Part shown: positions 9,505 through 18,504 of the stretch, in pieces
How positions within the stretch are numbered: the stretch's first letter is position 1
How the letters are laid out: each line of letters begins with the position of its first letter
Origin: an uncultured Oscillospiraceae bacterium
GTDB lineage: Bacteria; Bacillota; Clostridia; Oscillospirales; Ruminococcaceae
Direction: 5' to 3'
Assembly (NCBI GenBank): GCA_934446355.1
Contig: CAKSEC010000006.1
Coordinates: forward strand, 65,498 to 129,497
Length of the DNA stretch: 64,000 nt
Position numbers and translations under genes: made by a program
Notes under the pieces: model-generated
What the model was told of the DNA's origin: nothing
The model's input: the letters and a program-made list of their open reading frames with translations, nothing else
The model's database searches: none

Positions 9505-11193
9505 ATGAAGCTTAGCGGTTCAGATATAATCGTGGAATGCTTGCTGGAACAGGGTGCGGATACGGTATTTGGTTATCCGGGCGGCGCTGTTCTGAATATT
9601 TATGACAGTCTTTATAAGTACAGTGATAAGATACGTCACGTGATAACCTGTCACGAACAGGGTGCGTGCCATGCCGCAGACGGCTATGCACGTTCCACCG
9701 GAAAGACCGGCGTAGTCATTGCGACGTCAGGTCCCGGTGCGACTAACCTCGTCACTGGTATCGCTACCGCATACATGGATTCCGTGCCGCTGGTGGCTAT
9801 CACAGGTAATGTATCCTGCGGGCTGCTGGGTCTTGACTCATTCCAAGAGGTGGACATCACCGGAATAACCATGCCCATCACCAAGCACAATTTTATCGTG
9901 AAATCCGTTGACGAACTTGCGGACACGCTCCGTACCGCATTCAAGATAGCTATAAGCGGCCGTAAAGGTCCGGTGCTTGTCGATGTCCCCAAGGACATCA
10001 CTCAGGCGTTCACAGAATATACCGCACAGCCGGCACAGCAGCCCTATGAGCCTGCTCCCCTGAACGAAGCGGAGATAGCAAAGGCGGCTGAACTTATCGC
10101 AGGAGCAGAAAGACCCTATATCTATGCGGGCGGCGGCGTGATATCCTCCGGTGCTTCTGAGGAACTTGCAAAGCTTGCCGAACTTACTGACGCACCTGTT
10201 TCCTGCTCGCTCATGGGTCAGGGCGCATTTGATGAAACCGACCGCCGTTACATAGGTATGCTCGGAATGCACGGCACAGTCAAGGCTGCCTATGCGCTCA
10301 ATCACTGCGACCTGTTCGTAGGTATCGGCACGCGCTTCTCAGACCGTGTGACCGGCGATACATCTACATTCGGCAAGCAGGCGAAAATAATCCACATTGA
10401 TATAGACCCCGCCGAATTTAACAAGAATGTCGATGTATCGGCAACCGTTACAGGCGACGTAAAGGCGGTGCTTTCTGCGATAAACTCACGGCTTGCTCAG
10501 CAGTCGCACCCGCAGTGGTGCAGCGAGATCCTCGACAAGGATTTCGGCGAGCCTGACCAAGTAGGCACAAAGGAACTTCCGGTAACACCCGAAGCTGTCA
10601 TAAAGGAACTTGACCGTCAGACTGACGGCAATGCGATAATCACCACCGAGGTCGGTCAGACTCAGATGTGGGCTGCGCAGTATTTCCGCAGCAGAACGCC
10701 CCGCAGCTTTATTTCTTCCGGCGGACTTGGCACGATGGGCTTCGGTCTTGGCGCTTCACTCGGCGCAAAGATAGGCTGCCCCGACCGCACAGTCGTGAAT
10801 ATGGCAGGCGACGGCTCATTCGCAATGAATCTCAATGAACTTATCACTGCGGCTGCGCATGGCATCAACATAATCCAGATAGTCATGAACAACAACGTGC
10901 TCGGAATGGTGCGCCAGTGGCAGAGATTATTCTACAGCAAGCACTTCTCGCAGACGACCCTTGACGCACGCCACATCGACTACGTAAAGCTTGGCGAGGC
11001 ATTCAGCGTAAAGACCCTCGTTATCGAAAAGACCGAGGATATTGCGCCCATGCTGGCTCAGGCGCTTGAAATATCCAAGGCTGCACCGGTCATGGTCGAA
11101 GTGCGTATCGACAGGGATATCAACGTGCTTCCGATGATACCCGCCGGAAAGCCTGTCGTTGACCCCATCACATCAATAGATCTGGAGGCGTGA
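9505..11193 (+). CDS. ilvB: Acetolactate synthase, catalytic subunit
   Basis: A 562-residue ThDP enzyme that condenses two pyruvates (or pyruvate and 2-oxobutyrate) in the first shared step of valine, leucine and isoleucine synthesis. Visible are the catalytic glutamate context VITCHEQGACHAADGYAR near residue 50, the central FAD-binding domain, and the ThDP/Mg motif GDGSFAMN...MNNN near 433-460. Length is typical. The start was chosen at the ATG after AAAGGGTGAT, which gives the family N-terminus MKLSGSDIIVECL. The regulatory subunit follows 3 nt later. Confidence 0.96.
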   Translation: MKLSGSDIIVECLLEQGADTVFGYPGGAVLNIYDSLYKYSDKIRHVITCHEQGACHAADGYARSTGKTGVVIATSGPGATNLVTGIATAYMDSVPLVAITGNVSCGLLGLDSFQEVDITGITMPITKHNFIVKSVDELADTLRTAFKIAISGRKGPVLVDVPKDITQAFTEYTAQPAQQPYEPAPLNEAEIAKAAELIAGAERPYIYAGGGVISSGASEELAKLAELTDAPVSCSLMGQGAFDETDRRYIGMLGMHGTVKAAYALNHCDLFVGIGTRFSDRVTGDTSTFGKQAKIIHIDIDPAEFNKNVDVSATVTGDVKAVLSAINSRLAQQSHPQWCSEILDKDFGEPDQVGTKELPVTPEAVIKELDRQTDGNAIITTEVGQTQMWAAQYFRSRTPRSFISSGGLGTMGFGLGASLGAKIGCPDRTVVNMAGDGSFAMNLNELITAAAHGINIIQIVMNNNVLGMVRQWQRLFYSKHFSQTTLDARHIDYVKLGEAFSVKTLVIEKTEDIAPMLAQALEISKAAPVMVEVRIDRDINVLPMIPAGKPVVDPITSIDLEA

Positions 11194-11196
11194 TCC

Positions 11197-11667
11197 ATGC
11201 AGGAATATGTATTATCAGTAAAAGTTGCAAATAACGAGGGCGTACTTCTCAGGGTTTCCAGCCTGTTCAGCAGACGCTGCTTCAATATCAAGAGCCTGAA
11301 TGCGGCTGAAACGGAGATACCGAACGTATCAAGGCTCACGATCGTCGTTGCCGGCGACCTGCGTATCCTCGAACAGATAAAGAACCAGCTTATGAAGCTG
11401 CATGACGTTCAGGAAGTCAAGATACTGACAGATGCTGTGTGCCGCGAACACGTGATAGTACGTGCGGGGCGCTCCGTTGAGGACAGGCACAGTATCGTCG
11501 AGATAGCGAACCTTTTCCGTGCAAAATCCGTCGATATCGCAGAAACAAGCATTATGCTGGAGCTTACCGGCAAGCCCGAAAAAATCGACAGCTTCATCAG
11601 CCTGCTTAAGCCATATGGCATAATCAAGATGGTCAGAAGCGGCATTTCAGCACTCGAAAGGGATTAA
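11197..11667 (+). CDS. ilvN: Acetolactate synthase, regulatory small subunit
   Basis: A 156-residue protein with an N-terminal ACT domain (YVLSVKVANNEGVLLRVSSL) and the C-terminal activation domain of the IlvN/IlvH family. It activates the catalytic subunit and gives valine feedback inhibition. The start is the ATG preceded by TGGAGGCG, overlapping the end of ilvB in that its ribosome site lies inside the ilvB stop region. The pair forms a bicistronic unit. Confidence 0.95.
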   Translation: MQEYVLSVKVANNEGVLLRVSSLFSRRCFNIKSLNAAETEIPNVSRLTIVVAGDLRILEQIKNQLMKLHDVQEVKILTDAVCREHVIVRAGRSVEDRHSIVEIANLFRAKSVDIAETSIMLELTGKPEKIDSFISLLKPYGIIKMVRSGISALERD

Positions 11668-11794
11668 AACCTGTTTCTGTTCCGCGGCTTCACTTCCCTG
11701 CTCAATAACAGCTGAGCGCAGAAGCTTTTTACTGAACGGCGATCCGCATTTTGACAAATCTTTAACAGAAATACGACGAAAGGCAGGGAACGAG

Positions 11795-12724
11795 TTGAAT
11801 ATACTTCATCTTAAATATGCTGTGGAAGTGGCAAAAACACGCTCTATCAGCAAGGCCGCCGAAAATCTCTACATGGGACAGCCGAACCTCAGCCGTGCTA
11901 TAAAGGAGTTGGAGGAATCTCTTGGAATAACCATTTTCCGTCGTACTACAAAGGGTATATCGATAACGCAGGACGGTGAGGAATTTCTGCAGTACGCCCG
12001 CCAGATAGTGCAGAAGGTGGACGAGGTCGAGCAGATATACCAGAACGGCAGGCAGAAAAAGCAAAGCTTCTCTGTCAGCGTGCCCCGTGCCAGTTATCTC
12101 AGCTTCGCAATGGCGGATTTTTCACGCAGCATGAAGCCCGGCTCTCCCGCTGAGTTTTACTATCGTGAAACAAACTCGATGAACACCATCAACAGCATTG
12201 TGCGCGAGGATTTCGACCTTGGCATCGTGCGCTATCAGTCCTCATATGAGAAATATTTCAGCGACCTGTTCAAGGACAAGAAACTGACAAGCGAAACGAT
12301 CGCAGAGTTCACCTACCTTATGCTGATATCAAAAGACAATCCTCTTGCGACAAAAGAGGACGTCTGTCTTGAGGACCTCGAAAACTGCATTGAGATATGT
12401 CACGCTGACCCATACGTGCCGTCAGTGCCGATGATAGATGTCAGAAAATCCGAACTAACGGAGTTCGTTGACAGAAGGATCTATGTCTACGAAAGAGGCA
12501 CGCAGTTCGTGACGCTCGGTACGGTTCCTGACACTTTCATGTGGGTATCGCCCGTGCCGCATTCGCTGCTTGATAACTACAAGCTTGCTCAGGTCAAAGT
12601 CAGGGGCAGCGAAAAGCCCTACAAAGACGTGCTGATATACCGCAGGGACTACCGCCTGACCGATTTTGACAGAGAATTCGTTGCAGCAGTAAGACGTGCA
12701 AAGGATAAATACTTTAACGTATAA
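11795..12724 (+). CDS. LysR-family transcriptional regulator
   Basis: A 309-residue regulator with a winged helix-turn-helix at residues 1-60 (HLKYAVEVAKTRSISKAAEN, QPNLSRAIKELEESLG, FRRTTKG) and a C-terminal LysR substrate-binding domain. The start is TTG with GGCAGGGA upstream. It lies between ilvBN and adhE in the same direction, and the target could be either; neither its operator nor its ligand is evident. Length is normal for the family. Confidence 0.88.
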   Translation: MNILHLKYAVEVAKTRSISKAAENLYMGQPNLSRAIKELEESLGITIFRRTTKGISITQDGEEFLQYARQIVQKVDEVEQIYQNGRQKKQSFSVSVPRASYLSFAMADFSRSMKPGSPAEFYYRETNSMNTINSIVREDFDLGIVRYQSSYEKYFSDLFKDKKLTSETIAEFTYLMLISKDNPLATKEDVCLEDLENCIEICHADPYVPSVPMIDVRKSELTEFVDRRIYVYERGTQFVTLGTVPDTFMWVSPVPHSLLDNYKLAQVKVRGSEKPYKDVLIYRRDYRLTDFDREFVAAVRRAKDKYFNV

Positions 12725-12775
12725 GGGATATTTTGCGTTATGCTTTTTACTGATAGCTATATATCAATTATACAT

Positions 12776-12804
12776 TTTACAGCATAGCACTATTGTGTTA
12801 AAAT
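12776..12804 (+). promoter_or_regulatory. Promoter of adhE
   Basis: TTTACA and TAAAAT are separated by 17 bp. The -10 hexamer lies inside the Rex-type palindrome, a placement expected for repression. Confidence 0.75.
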
Positions 12805-12811
12805 ATTAACA
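12796..12811. promoter_or_regulatory. Rex-type redox operator
   Basis: TGTTAAAATATTAACA is a perfect 16-bp inverted repeat, TGTTAA-N4-TTAACA. It matches the core of the Firmicute Rex consensus TTGTTAANNNNTTAACAA. Rex senses NADH/NAD and commonly represses adhE. No rex gene is in this window. Confidence 0.75.
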
Positions 12812-13027
12812 GGTGCGAAATAGGGATTGTTGTACCCAACAGGGTCGATTCCCCATCAGCCTGAATTAATATAGGCAATTCAAAGGCTGGATACCCCAGC
12901 CGTGCCGAATGCCCGTATTTCTGAAAAATGCCGACAACGCTTCGGAGCGTTCCGTTACCGCCGCCGGTCAAGATTAAGGGATCAAGGGCAGAAAGCAATG
13001 TATACAAAATATAAGGAGAAGATGACA
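12811..13027 (+). ncRNA. Structured 5' leader of adhE (candidate cis-regulatory RNA)
   Basis: The adhE transcript would carry a leader of about 217 nt with several strong helices. GGCTGG/CCAGCC (about 12883-12899) competes with CAGCCT/AGGCTG, which would enclose a GAATT/AATTC stem. A GTTG/CAAC hairpin lies near the 5' end, and AACGCT-TCGG-AGCGTT is a UUCG-type tetraloop hairpin. There is no T-run, so any control would act on translation, processing or stability. I recognise no known riboswitch class. Confidence 0.45.
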
Positions 13028-15652
13028 ATGGCATTTCATGAACTGGTTGACAGCGTAGAGAGCTTTGAGAAAGCACTCAAGAAAGTCAAAGAAGCACAGG
13101 AGATTTTCTCGACCTACACTCAGGAGCAGGTAGACGCAATATTCTTTGCAGCCGCTTCTGCAGCAAACAAGCAGAGGATCCCGCTTGCAAAGATGGCTGT
13201 TGAGGAAACAGGCTACGGTATTGTAGAAGATAAGGTTATCAAGAACAACTATGCTGCTGAGCATATCTACAACGCTTACAAGCACACAAAGACCTGCGGC
13301 GTTATCGAGCGTGACGAGGCTTACGGTGTTACCAAGATAGCAGAACCTATCGGCGTAGTTGGTGCGGTTATTCCTACCACCAACCCGACATCTACCGCTA
13401 TATTCAAGTGCCTCATCTCCCTCAAGACCAGAAACGGTATCATCATCAGCCCCCACCCCCGTGCAAAGAAGTGCACCGTTGAGGCTGCAAAGATCGTTTA
13501 CGAGGCAGCTGTTAAGGCTGGCGCTCCCGACGGTATCATCTCTTGGGTAGACGTTCCCTCCCTTGATCTGACAAACCTCCTGATGAAGGAAGTTGACATA
13601 ATCCTCGCAACAGGCGGTCCCGGAATGGTTAAGGCTGCTTACTCCTCCGGTACACCCGCTATCGGTGTTGGTGCAGGTAATGCTTCCGCTATCATCGACT
13701 CCTCTGCAGATATCATCAATGCAGTAAACTCCATCATTCACTCCAAGACCTTTGATAACGGTATGATCTGCGCAACCGAGCAGACGCTTATCGTTGACAA
13801 GAGCGTTTATAACGACGTTAAGAAGGAATTTGAGAAGAGGGGCTGTATGTTCCTCGATAAGAAGCAGGCTGACCTTATCAGAAAGGTAATGCTCATCAAC
13901 GGCGCACTCAATGCTAAGATCGTTGGTCAGCGTCCTTACCAGATCGCTAAGATGGCTGGCTTCGAGATCCCTGAGTCCGTTAAGGTCATCATCGGCGAGG
14001 CTACCTCCCTTGATCCTGAGGAAGCATTCGGTCACGAGAAGCTCACCACTATCCTCGGTATGTACAAGTCTGAGAACTTCGATCAGGCTCTGGATATGGC
14101 TGACACACTGCTCAAGAACAACGGCGGTCTCGGTCACACCTCTGTACTGTGGATAAACAACAACACCCAGAGAGATAAGCTTGACAAGTGGGCAGAGAGA
14201 ATGAAGGCTTGCCGTCTTATCGTTAATACTCCGTCTTCACTCGGCGGTATCGGCGACCTCTATAACTTCAAGTTTGCTCCTTCCCTCACACTTGGCTGCG
14301 GTTCTTGGGGCGGCAACTCCGTATCTGAGAATATCGGAGTTAAGCACCTGCTGAATATTAAGACCGTTGCTGAGAGGAGAGAGAATATGCTGTGGTTCCG
14401 TGCACCTGAGAAGGTTTATATCAAGAAGGGCTGTCTCCCTGTTGCTCTTAAGGAGCTCAAGGACGTCATGAACAAGAAGAGAGTGTTCATCGTAACCGAC
14501 TCCTTCCTGTACAAGAGCGGCTTTACAAAGGCCATCACTGACAGACTTGACGAGATGGGCATTATCCACACCACCTTCTCCGATGTTGAGCCTGATCCTT
14601 CACTTGCTTCCGCTCAGAAGGGCGCAGAGGCTATGAGAAAGTTCGAGCCGGACTGCATTATCGCTATCGGCGGTGGTTCTGCAATGGACGCTGGTAAGAT
14701 CATGTGGGTACTTTATGAGCACCCTGAGGCTGACTTCATGGATATGGCAATGCGCTTCATTGATATCCGTAAGAGAGTTTACACATTCCCGACCATGGGC
14801 GAAAAGGCTTACTTCATCGCTGTTCCTACTTCTGCTGGTACTGGTTCCGAGGTTACTCCGTTCGCAGTTATCACAGACCAGAACACTGGCGTTAAGTATC
14901 CGCTGGCTGACTATCAGCTTATGCCTAAGATGGCGATCGTTGACGCCGACATGATGAAGACCGGTCCGAGAGGTCTGACCTCTGCTTCCGGTATCGACGC
15001 TGTAACACATGACCTTGAGGCTTATGCTTCTGTAATGGCTACTCCCTACACAGACGGTCTGGCTCTCAAGTCCCTGCAGCTTATATTCGACAACCTGCCT
15101 GCTGCATATGACAGCGCTATCTCCGGCGAGTACGACCCCGTTGCACGTGAGAACATGGCAAACGCTGCAACTATGGCTGGTATGGCATTTGCTAACGCAT
15201 TCCTCGGCGTATGCCACTCCATGGCTCATAAGCTGGGTGCGTTCCACCACCTGCCCCACGGTATCGCAAACGCTCTGCTCATTGACGAAGTTATCCGCTT
15301 CAACAGCGCAGAGGCTCCTGCTAAGATGGGCACATTCTCTCAGTATGACCACCCCAAGACCCTCCGTCGCTATGCAGAGGTTGCTGAGTATCTCGGCGTG
15401 ACCGGCAAGAATGACGAGGCTAAGGTTGAAGGTCTTATCGCAAAGATCGACGCTCTCAAGGACAGAATCGGTATCAAGAAGACCATCAAGGACTACGGTA
15501 TCGACGAGAAGGACTTCCTCGACAGACTGGACGCTATGGTCGAGCAGGCATTTGATGACCAGTGCACCGGTGCTAACCCGAGATTCCCGCTGTTCAAGGA
15601 AATCAAGCAGATGTATCTGAACGCATACTACGGCACTCACGAGAAGGTTTAA
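13028..15652 (+). CDS. adhE: Bifunctional acetaldehyde/alcohol dehydrogenase AdhE
   Basis: An 874-residue fusion. The N-terminal half is a CoA-acylating aldehyde dehydrogenase (IGVVGAVIPTTNPTSTAIFK; catalytic Cys at about 248 in NGMICATEQ). The C-terminal half is an iron-dependent alcohol dehydrogenase (GGGSAMDAGK, SAGTGSEVTPFAVI, and the metal-binding HSMAHKLGAFHHLPHG). It reduces acetyl-CoA to ethanol, regenerating NAD in fermentation. The start was put at the ATG 9 nt after AAGGAG; an ATG 6 nt earlier is too close to it. Codon use is strongly biased to GCT/GGT/AAG compared with neighbours, a sign of very high expression. It is monocistronic and ends at a strong terminator. Confidence 0.97.
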   Translation: MAFHELVDSVESFEKALKKVKEAQEIFSTYTQEQVDAIFFAAASAANKQRIPLAKMAVEETGYGIVEDKVIKNNYAAEHIYNAYKHTKTCGVIERDEAYGVTKIAEPIGVVGAVIPTTNPTSTAIFKCLISLKTRNGIIISPHPRAKKCTVEAAKIVYEAAVKAGAPDGIISWVDVPSLDLTNLLMKEVDIILATGGPGMVKAAYSSGTPAIGVGAGNASAIIDSSADIINAVNSIIHSKTFDNGMICATEQTLIVDKSVYNDVKKEFEKRGCMFLDKKQADLIRKVMLINGALNAKIVGQRPYQIAKMAGFEIPESVKVIIGEATSLDPEEAFGHEKLTTILGMYKSENFDQALDMADTLLKNNGGLGHTSVLWINNNTQRDKLDKWAERMKACRLIVNTPSSLGGIGDLYNFKFAPSLTLGCGSWGGNSVSENIGVKHLLNIKTVAERRENMLWFRAPEKVYIKKGCLPVALKELKDVMNKKRVFIVTDSFLYKSGFTKAITDRLDEMGIIHTTFSDVEPDPSLASAQKGAEAMRKFEPDCIIAIGGGSAMDAGKIMWVLYEHPEADFMDMAMRFIDIRKRVYTFPTMGEKAYFIAVPTSAGTGSEVTPFAVITDQNTGVKYPLADYQLMPKMAIVDADMMKTGPRGLTSASGIDAVTHDLEAYASVMATPYTDGLALKSLQLIFDNLPAAYDSAISGEYDPVARENMANAATMAGMAFANAFLGVCHSMAHKLGAFHHLPHGIANALLIDEVIRFNSAEAPAKMGTFSQYDHPKTLRRYAEVAEYLGVTGKNDEAKVEGLIAKIDALKDRIGIKKTIKDYGIDEKDFLDRLDAMVEQAFDDQCTGANPRFPLFKEIKQMYLNAYYGTHEKV

Positions 15653-15686
15653 TTCCATCTCAATAGTCTCCCGTACTGATTAATGC

Positions 15687-15731
15687 AGCCGGGCATGGAG
15701 CAAACAGCCCGTGCCCGGCTTTGTGTTTTTG
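15687..15731 (+). terminator. Rho-independent terminator of adhE
   Basis: AGCCGGGCATGG pairs with CCCGTGCCCGGCT and a T-rich tail follows. Confidence 0.85.
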
Positions 15732-15783
15732 GCTTTCAGGCGTACCGGTGGTACGTCAATTTATATAACAGGAGGATCAAATC

Positions 15784-16530
15784 ATGTCCGAAAATATTAT
15801 CGCTGTAAGACCCGGCAAAACCATTTACCGTGATGGAGACAAGCTTGTCAAGGTTTTCGACGAAAGCTTCGCAAAGCCTGATATTCTGAACGAGGCGCTC
15901 AATCAGGCACGCGTCGAGAACATCGGTATCAATGTGCCCAAGGTACTTGAAGTCATGACTGTTGACGGCAAGTGGGCTATCGTTTCCGAGTTTATCGAGG
16001 GCAAGACCCTTGCACAGTTAATGGAGGAGAACCCCGCCAAGAAGGACGAATATCTTGAAATGTTCGTTGACCTGCAGATGAAAATACACGCTGCAAAGTG
16101 CCCGCTTCTGAACAAGCTGAAGGACAAGATGAACCGCAAGATCAATGAAACTGACCTTGACGCTACCACACGCTATGAACTTCACACCCGCCTTGAGGGT
16201 ATGCCCAAGCACAATAAGGTATGCCACGGCGACTTCAACCCCTCCAACATCATCGTTAAGGACGACGGCACAGCATACGTTATCGACTGGTCGCACGTAA
16301 CGCAGGGTAACGCTTCCGCCGATGTAGCAAGAACCTACCTGCTGTTCTACCTCAACGACGACAAGGAAACTGCTGAAAAGTACCTCGACCTGTTCAGCAA
16401 GAAGAGCGATACCGCTAAGCAGTATATCCAGAAGTGGCTTCCGATCGTTGCAGCTTCCCAGTCCGTAAAGGGCAAGGAAAAGGAACGTGAATTCCTGCTT
16501 TCGTGGGTAAACGTTGTTGAGTACGAGTAA
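15784..16530 (+). CDS. Aminoglycoside-phosphotransferase/choline-kinase-fold protein
   Basis: A 248-residue protein of the APH/CHK kinase fold. It has an N-lobe lysine region (DKLVKVFDESF), the catalytic loop CHGDFNPSNIIV near residue 150, and the metal-binding VIDWSH near 173. It phosphorylates an unknown small molecule. Such proteins in clostridia are not generally drug-resistance enzymes, and nothing nearby suggests resistance. AGGAGG precedes the ATG. Codon use resembles adhE, and the gene lies just downstream of the adhE terminator, so some read-through coexpression is possible. Confidence 0.8.
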   Translation: MSENIIAVRPGKTIYRDGDKLVKVFDESFAKPDILNEALNQARVENIGINVPKVLEVMTVDGKWAIVSEFIEGKTLAQLMEENPAKKDEYLEMFVDLQMKIHAAKCPLLNKLKDKMNRKINETDLDATTRYELHTRLEGMPKHNKVCHGDFNPSNIIVKDDGTAYVIDWSHVTQGNASADVARTYLLFYLNDDKETAEKYLDLFSKKSDTAKQYIQKWLPIVAASQSVKGKEKEREFLLSWVNVVEYE

Positions 16531-16598
16531 TACTCTGAAATAGCAGCTAATGGCGGCAGTGAAAACTGCCGCCACTATTATATGCAGACAAGCAGAAT

Positions 16599-16640
16599 GC
16601 GGCAGTATCAAAAACGATACTGCCGCATTAATTTTTTTTT
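16599..16640 (+). terminator. Strong rho-independent terminator
   Basis: GCGGCAGTATC pairs with GATACTGCCGC, followed by TTAATTTTTTTTT. A second perfect hairpin (GGCGGCAGT-GAAA-ACTGCCGCC, 16552-16573) precedes it without a T-run and shares the GCGGCAGT core. Confidence 0.85.
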
Positions 16641-16650
16641 GCGATATTCG

Positions 16651-18504
16651 TTATGTTGCGATACCCGCGAACTGGCTCTGATACAGGTCGAAATAGCAGC
16701 CATGCTGTGCGAGAAGCTCATCATGATTGCCTGCTTCGACCACCTTACCACCGCTTATCACGACAATCTTATCAGCGTCCCTTATCGTGGAAAGACGATG
16801 TGCGATTATCAGGCTGGTGCGGCCTTTCATCAGCGCCACCATAGCCTCCTGAATGTGCATTTCCGTTCTGGTATCTATGCTCGACGTCGCTTCGTCAAGA
16901 ATAAGTATCTTGGGGTCTGCAAGCACTGCCCGTGCGATAGAGATAAGCTGCCGCTGACCCTGCGACAGATTGCTTCCGCCCTCTGTCAGCATTGTGTTAT
17001 AGCCGTCTGACAGCTTCGAAGCAAAATCGTCCACCCTTGCGACCTTTGCTGCCTCGACCACCTCTTCATCAGTGGCGTCTATCCTGCCGTATCGGATATT
17101 CTGAGCGATGGTATCCGAGAATATCACCGTATCCTGAAGCACTATGCCGATACTGCCGCGAAGCTTGCTGACCGGCACATTTCTGATGTCCTGACCGTCA
17201 AGCGTAATCACGCCGCCGTCCAAGTCGTAGAATCTGGTCAGCAGATTGACCACCGTGGTTTTTCCGCTGCCCGTTGCGCCGACTATGGCAATCTTCTGAC
17301 CGCTCTTTACCCAAAGGTCAAAGCCCTTGAGTACCTGCTCGCCCTTGACGTATGAGAAGTCGATGTCCTTGAAATTCAGGTCGCCCTTGACATTCTCTAT
17401 CTCGAACGGCTCATTGCCGCCGATATCCTCAGGTTCGCTGTCCATGACCTCGAACACACGCTCTGCACCAGCAAGCGCAGACTGTATCTGCGCATACTGG
17501 TTCGCTATCTCGTTTATAGGTCTTGTGAACTGCTTTGAGTAGGTTATGAATGCCTGGATCGTGCCTATCGAGATATAGAACATATCCGTTTCAGGACGGG
17601 AAGCCAGCACTGCACCCACCACGGCGATAAGCAGAAACCCGAAGTTGCCAATCGTGTTCATGCACGGTCCCATAACGCCGCCGAGTATCTGCGCCTTTAT
17701 GCCGACGGTTTTCAGCTCGTCGCTTGTGCGGTCGAAATCCTCGCATATCTTTCCCTCGTGGGTGAATGCCTTTACTGTCTTGCAGCCGCTGACCGCTTCC
17801 TCAATCTGTCCGTTAAGCTGACCCAGCTTCGCCTGCTGCAGCGGGAAGAATTTTCTCATGAACTTTGACAGGAATTTCGTCACGATAAGCGTCAGAAATA
17901 CCGTGACCAGACTTACGACAGTCATCAGCCATGAATGTATCAGCATCATCACGAAGCAGCCCACAAGCATTATCACGCCTGAAATAAGCGAACCGAGCGA
18001 CTGCGAAACAGAGTTCGACACGTTCTCAACGTCGTTCGTCATTCGGCTGAGGATATCGCCGTGCTTGTGCGTGTCAAGGTATTTTATGGGCAGGTGAGTT
18101 ATTTTTGCGAACAGATCACGGCGCATTACCCTGACGGTATATTGCGACAGCATTGCCGCAAAAAGGTTCTGGAAGTAGGTGAATATCGCAGAGCAGAGGT
18201 ACACTGCCGCCATGATACCCAGCCACATCAGCAGCCCGCTTGCGTCAAGATTTGCAATAGAATCTATCGCTTTCGCCTGAATGGTCGGAGCGGCGACATT
18301 CAGCAGCGTTGCCAGCAGCATTACTGCAAGCATTGCGATTATAAGCCGCCTGTTTTTGCCGATATACGACATTATCCTGCCGAGCGTTGCTTTCAGATTT
18401 TTGGGCTTCTCGCCGGGCATCATTCCCGGAGGGCCTCCCCTGCCCGGACCTCTGCCGGGACCGCCCGGTCTGAGATTTACGACCGGTGCTTTGTTATCAG
18501 CCAA
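16651..18504 (-). CDS. ABC exporter half-transporter (permease-ATPase), second subunit
   Basis: A 617-residue protein. It has a Gly/Pro/Arg-rich N-terminal tail of about 35 residues, six membrane helices (about 50-330) and an ATPase domain with Walker A GATGSGKTT, signature LSQGQRQL and Walker B ILILDEATSSID. It pairs with the half-transporter encoded immediately upstream, overlapping it by 8 nt, to form a heterodimeric exporter of the LmrCD/BmrCD kind that moves lipophilic compounds or peptides outward. It is the third gene of an operon headed by the MarR regulator. The GPGRGPGRGGPPG tail is unusual for the family. Confidence 0.92.
   Translation of the reverse strand: MADNKAPVVNLRPGGPGRGPGRGGPPGMMPGEKPKNLKATLGRIMSYIGKNRRLIIAMLAVMLLATLLNVAAPTIQAKAIDSIANLDASGLLMWLGIMAAVYLCSAIFTYFQNLFAAMLSQYTVRVMRRDLFAKITHLPIKYLDTHKHGDILSRMTNDVENVSNSVSQSLGSLISGVIMLVGCFVMMLIHSWLMTVVSLVTVFLTLIVTKFLSKFMRKFFPLQQAKLGQLNGQIEEAVSGCKTVKAFTHEGKICEDFDRTSDELKTVGIKAQILGGVMGPCMNTIGNFGFLLIAVVGAVLASRPETDMFYISIGTIQAFITYSKQFTRPINEIANQYAQIQSALAGAERVFEVMDSEPEDIGGNEPFEIENVKGDLNFKDIDFSYVKGEQVLKGFDLWVKSGQKIAIVGATGSGKTTVVNLLTRFYDLDGGVITLDGQDIRNVPVSKLRGSIGIVLQDTVIFSDTIAQNIRYGRIDATDEEVVEAAKVARVDDFASKLSDGYNTMLTEGGSNLSQGQRQLISIARAVLADPKILILDEATSSIDTRTEMHIQEAMVALMKGRTSLIIAHRLSTIRDADKIVVISGGKVVEAGNHDELLAQHGCYFDLYQSQFAGIAT

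Noticed and set aside
12811..13027. Known riboswitch class (cobalamin, c-di-GMP, THF, ZTP) before adhE
   Set aside because: None of the conserved core motifs I know for these classes is present. It is reported only as an unclassified structured leader.
15784..16530. Aminoglycoside resistance gene
   Set aside because: Only the general kinase fold is shared; no resistance-specific signature or mobile context is seen.
16552..16573. Terminator from the GGCGGCAGT-GAAA-ACTGCCGCC hairpin
   Set aside because: It is a perfect hairpin but lacks a T-run. The following hairpin at 16599 is the better terminator.
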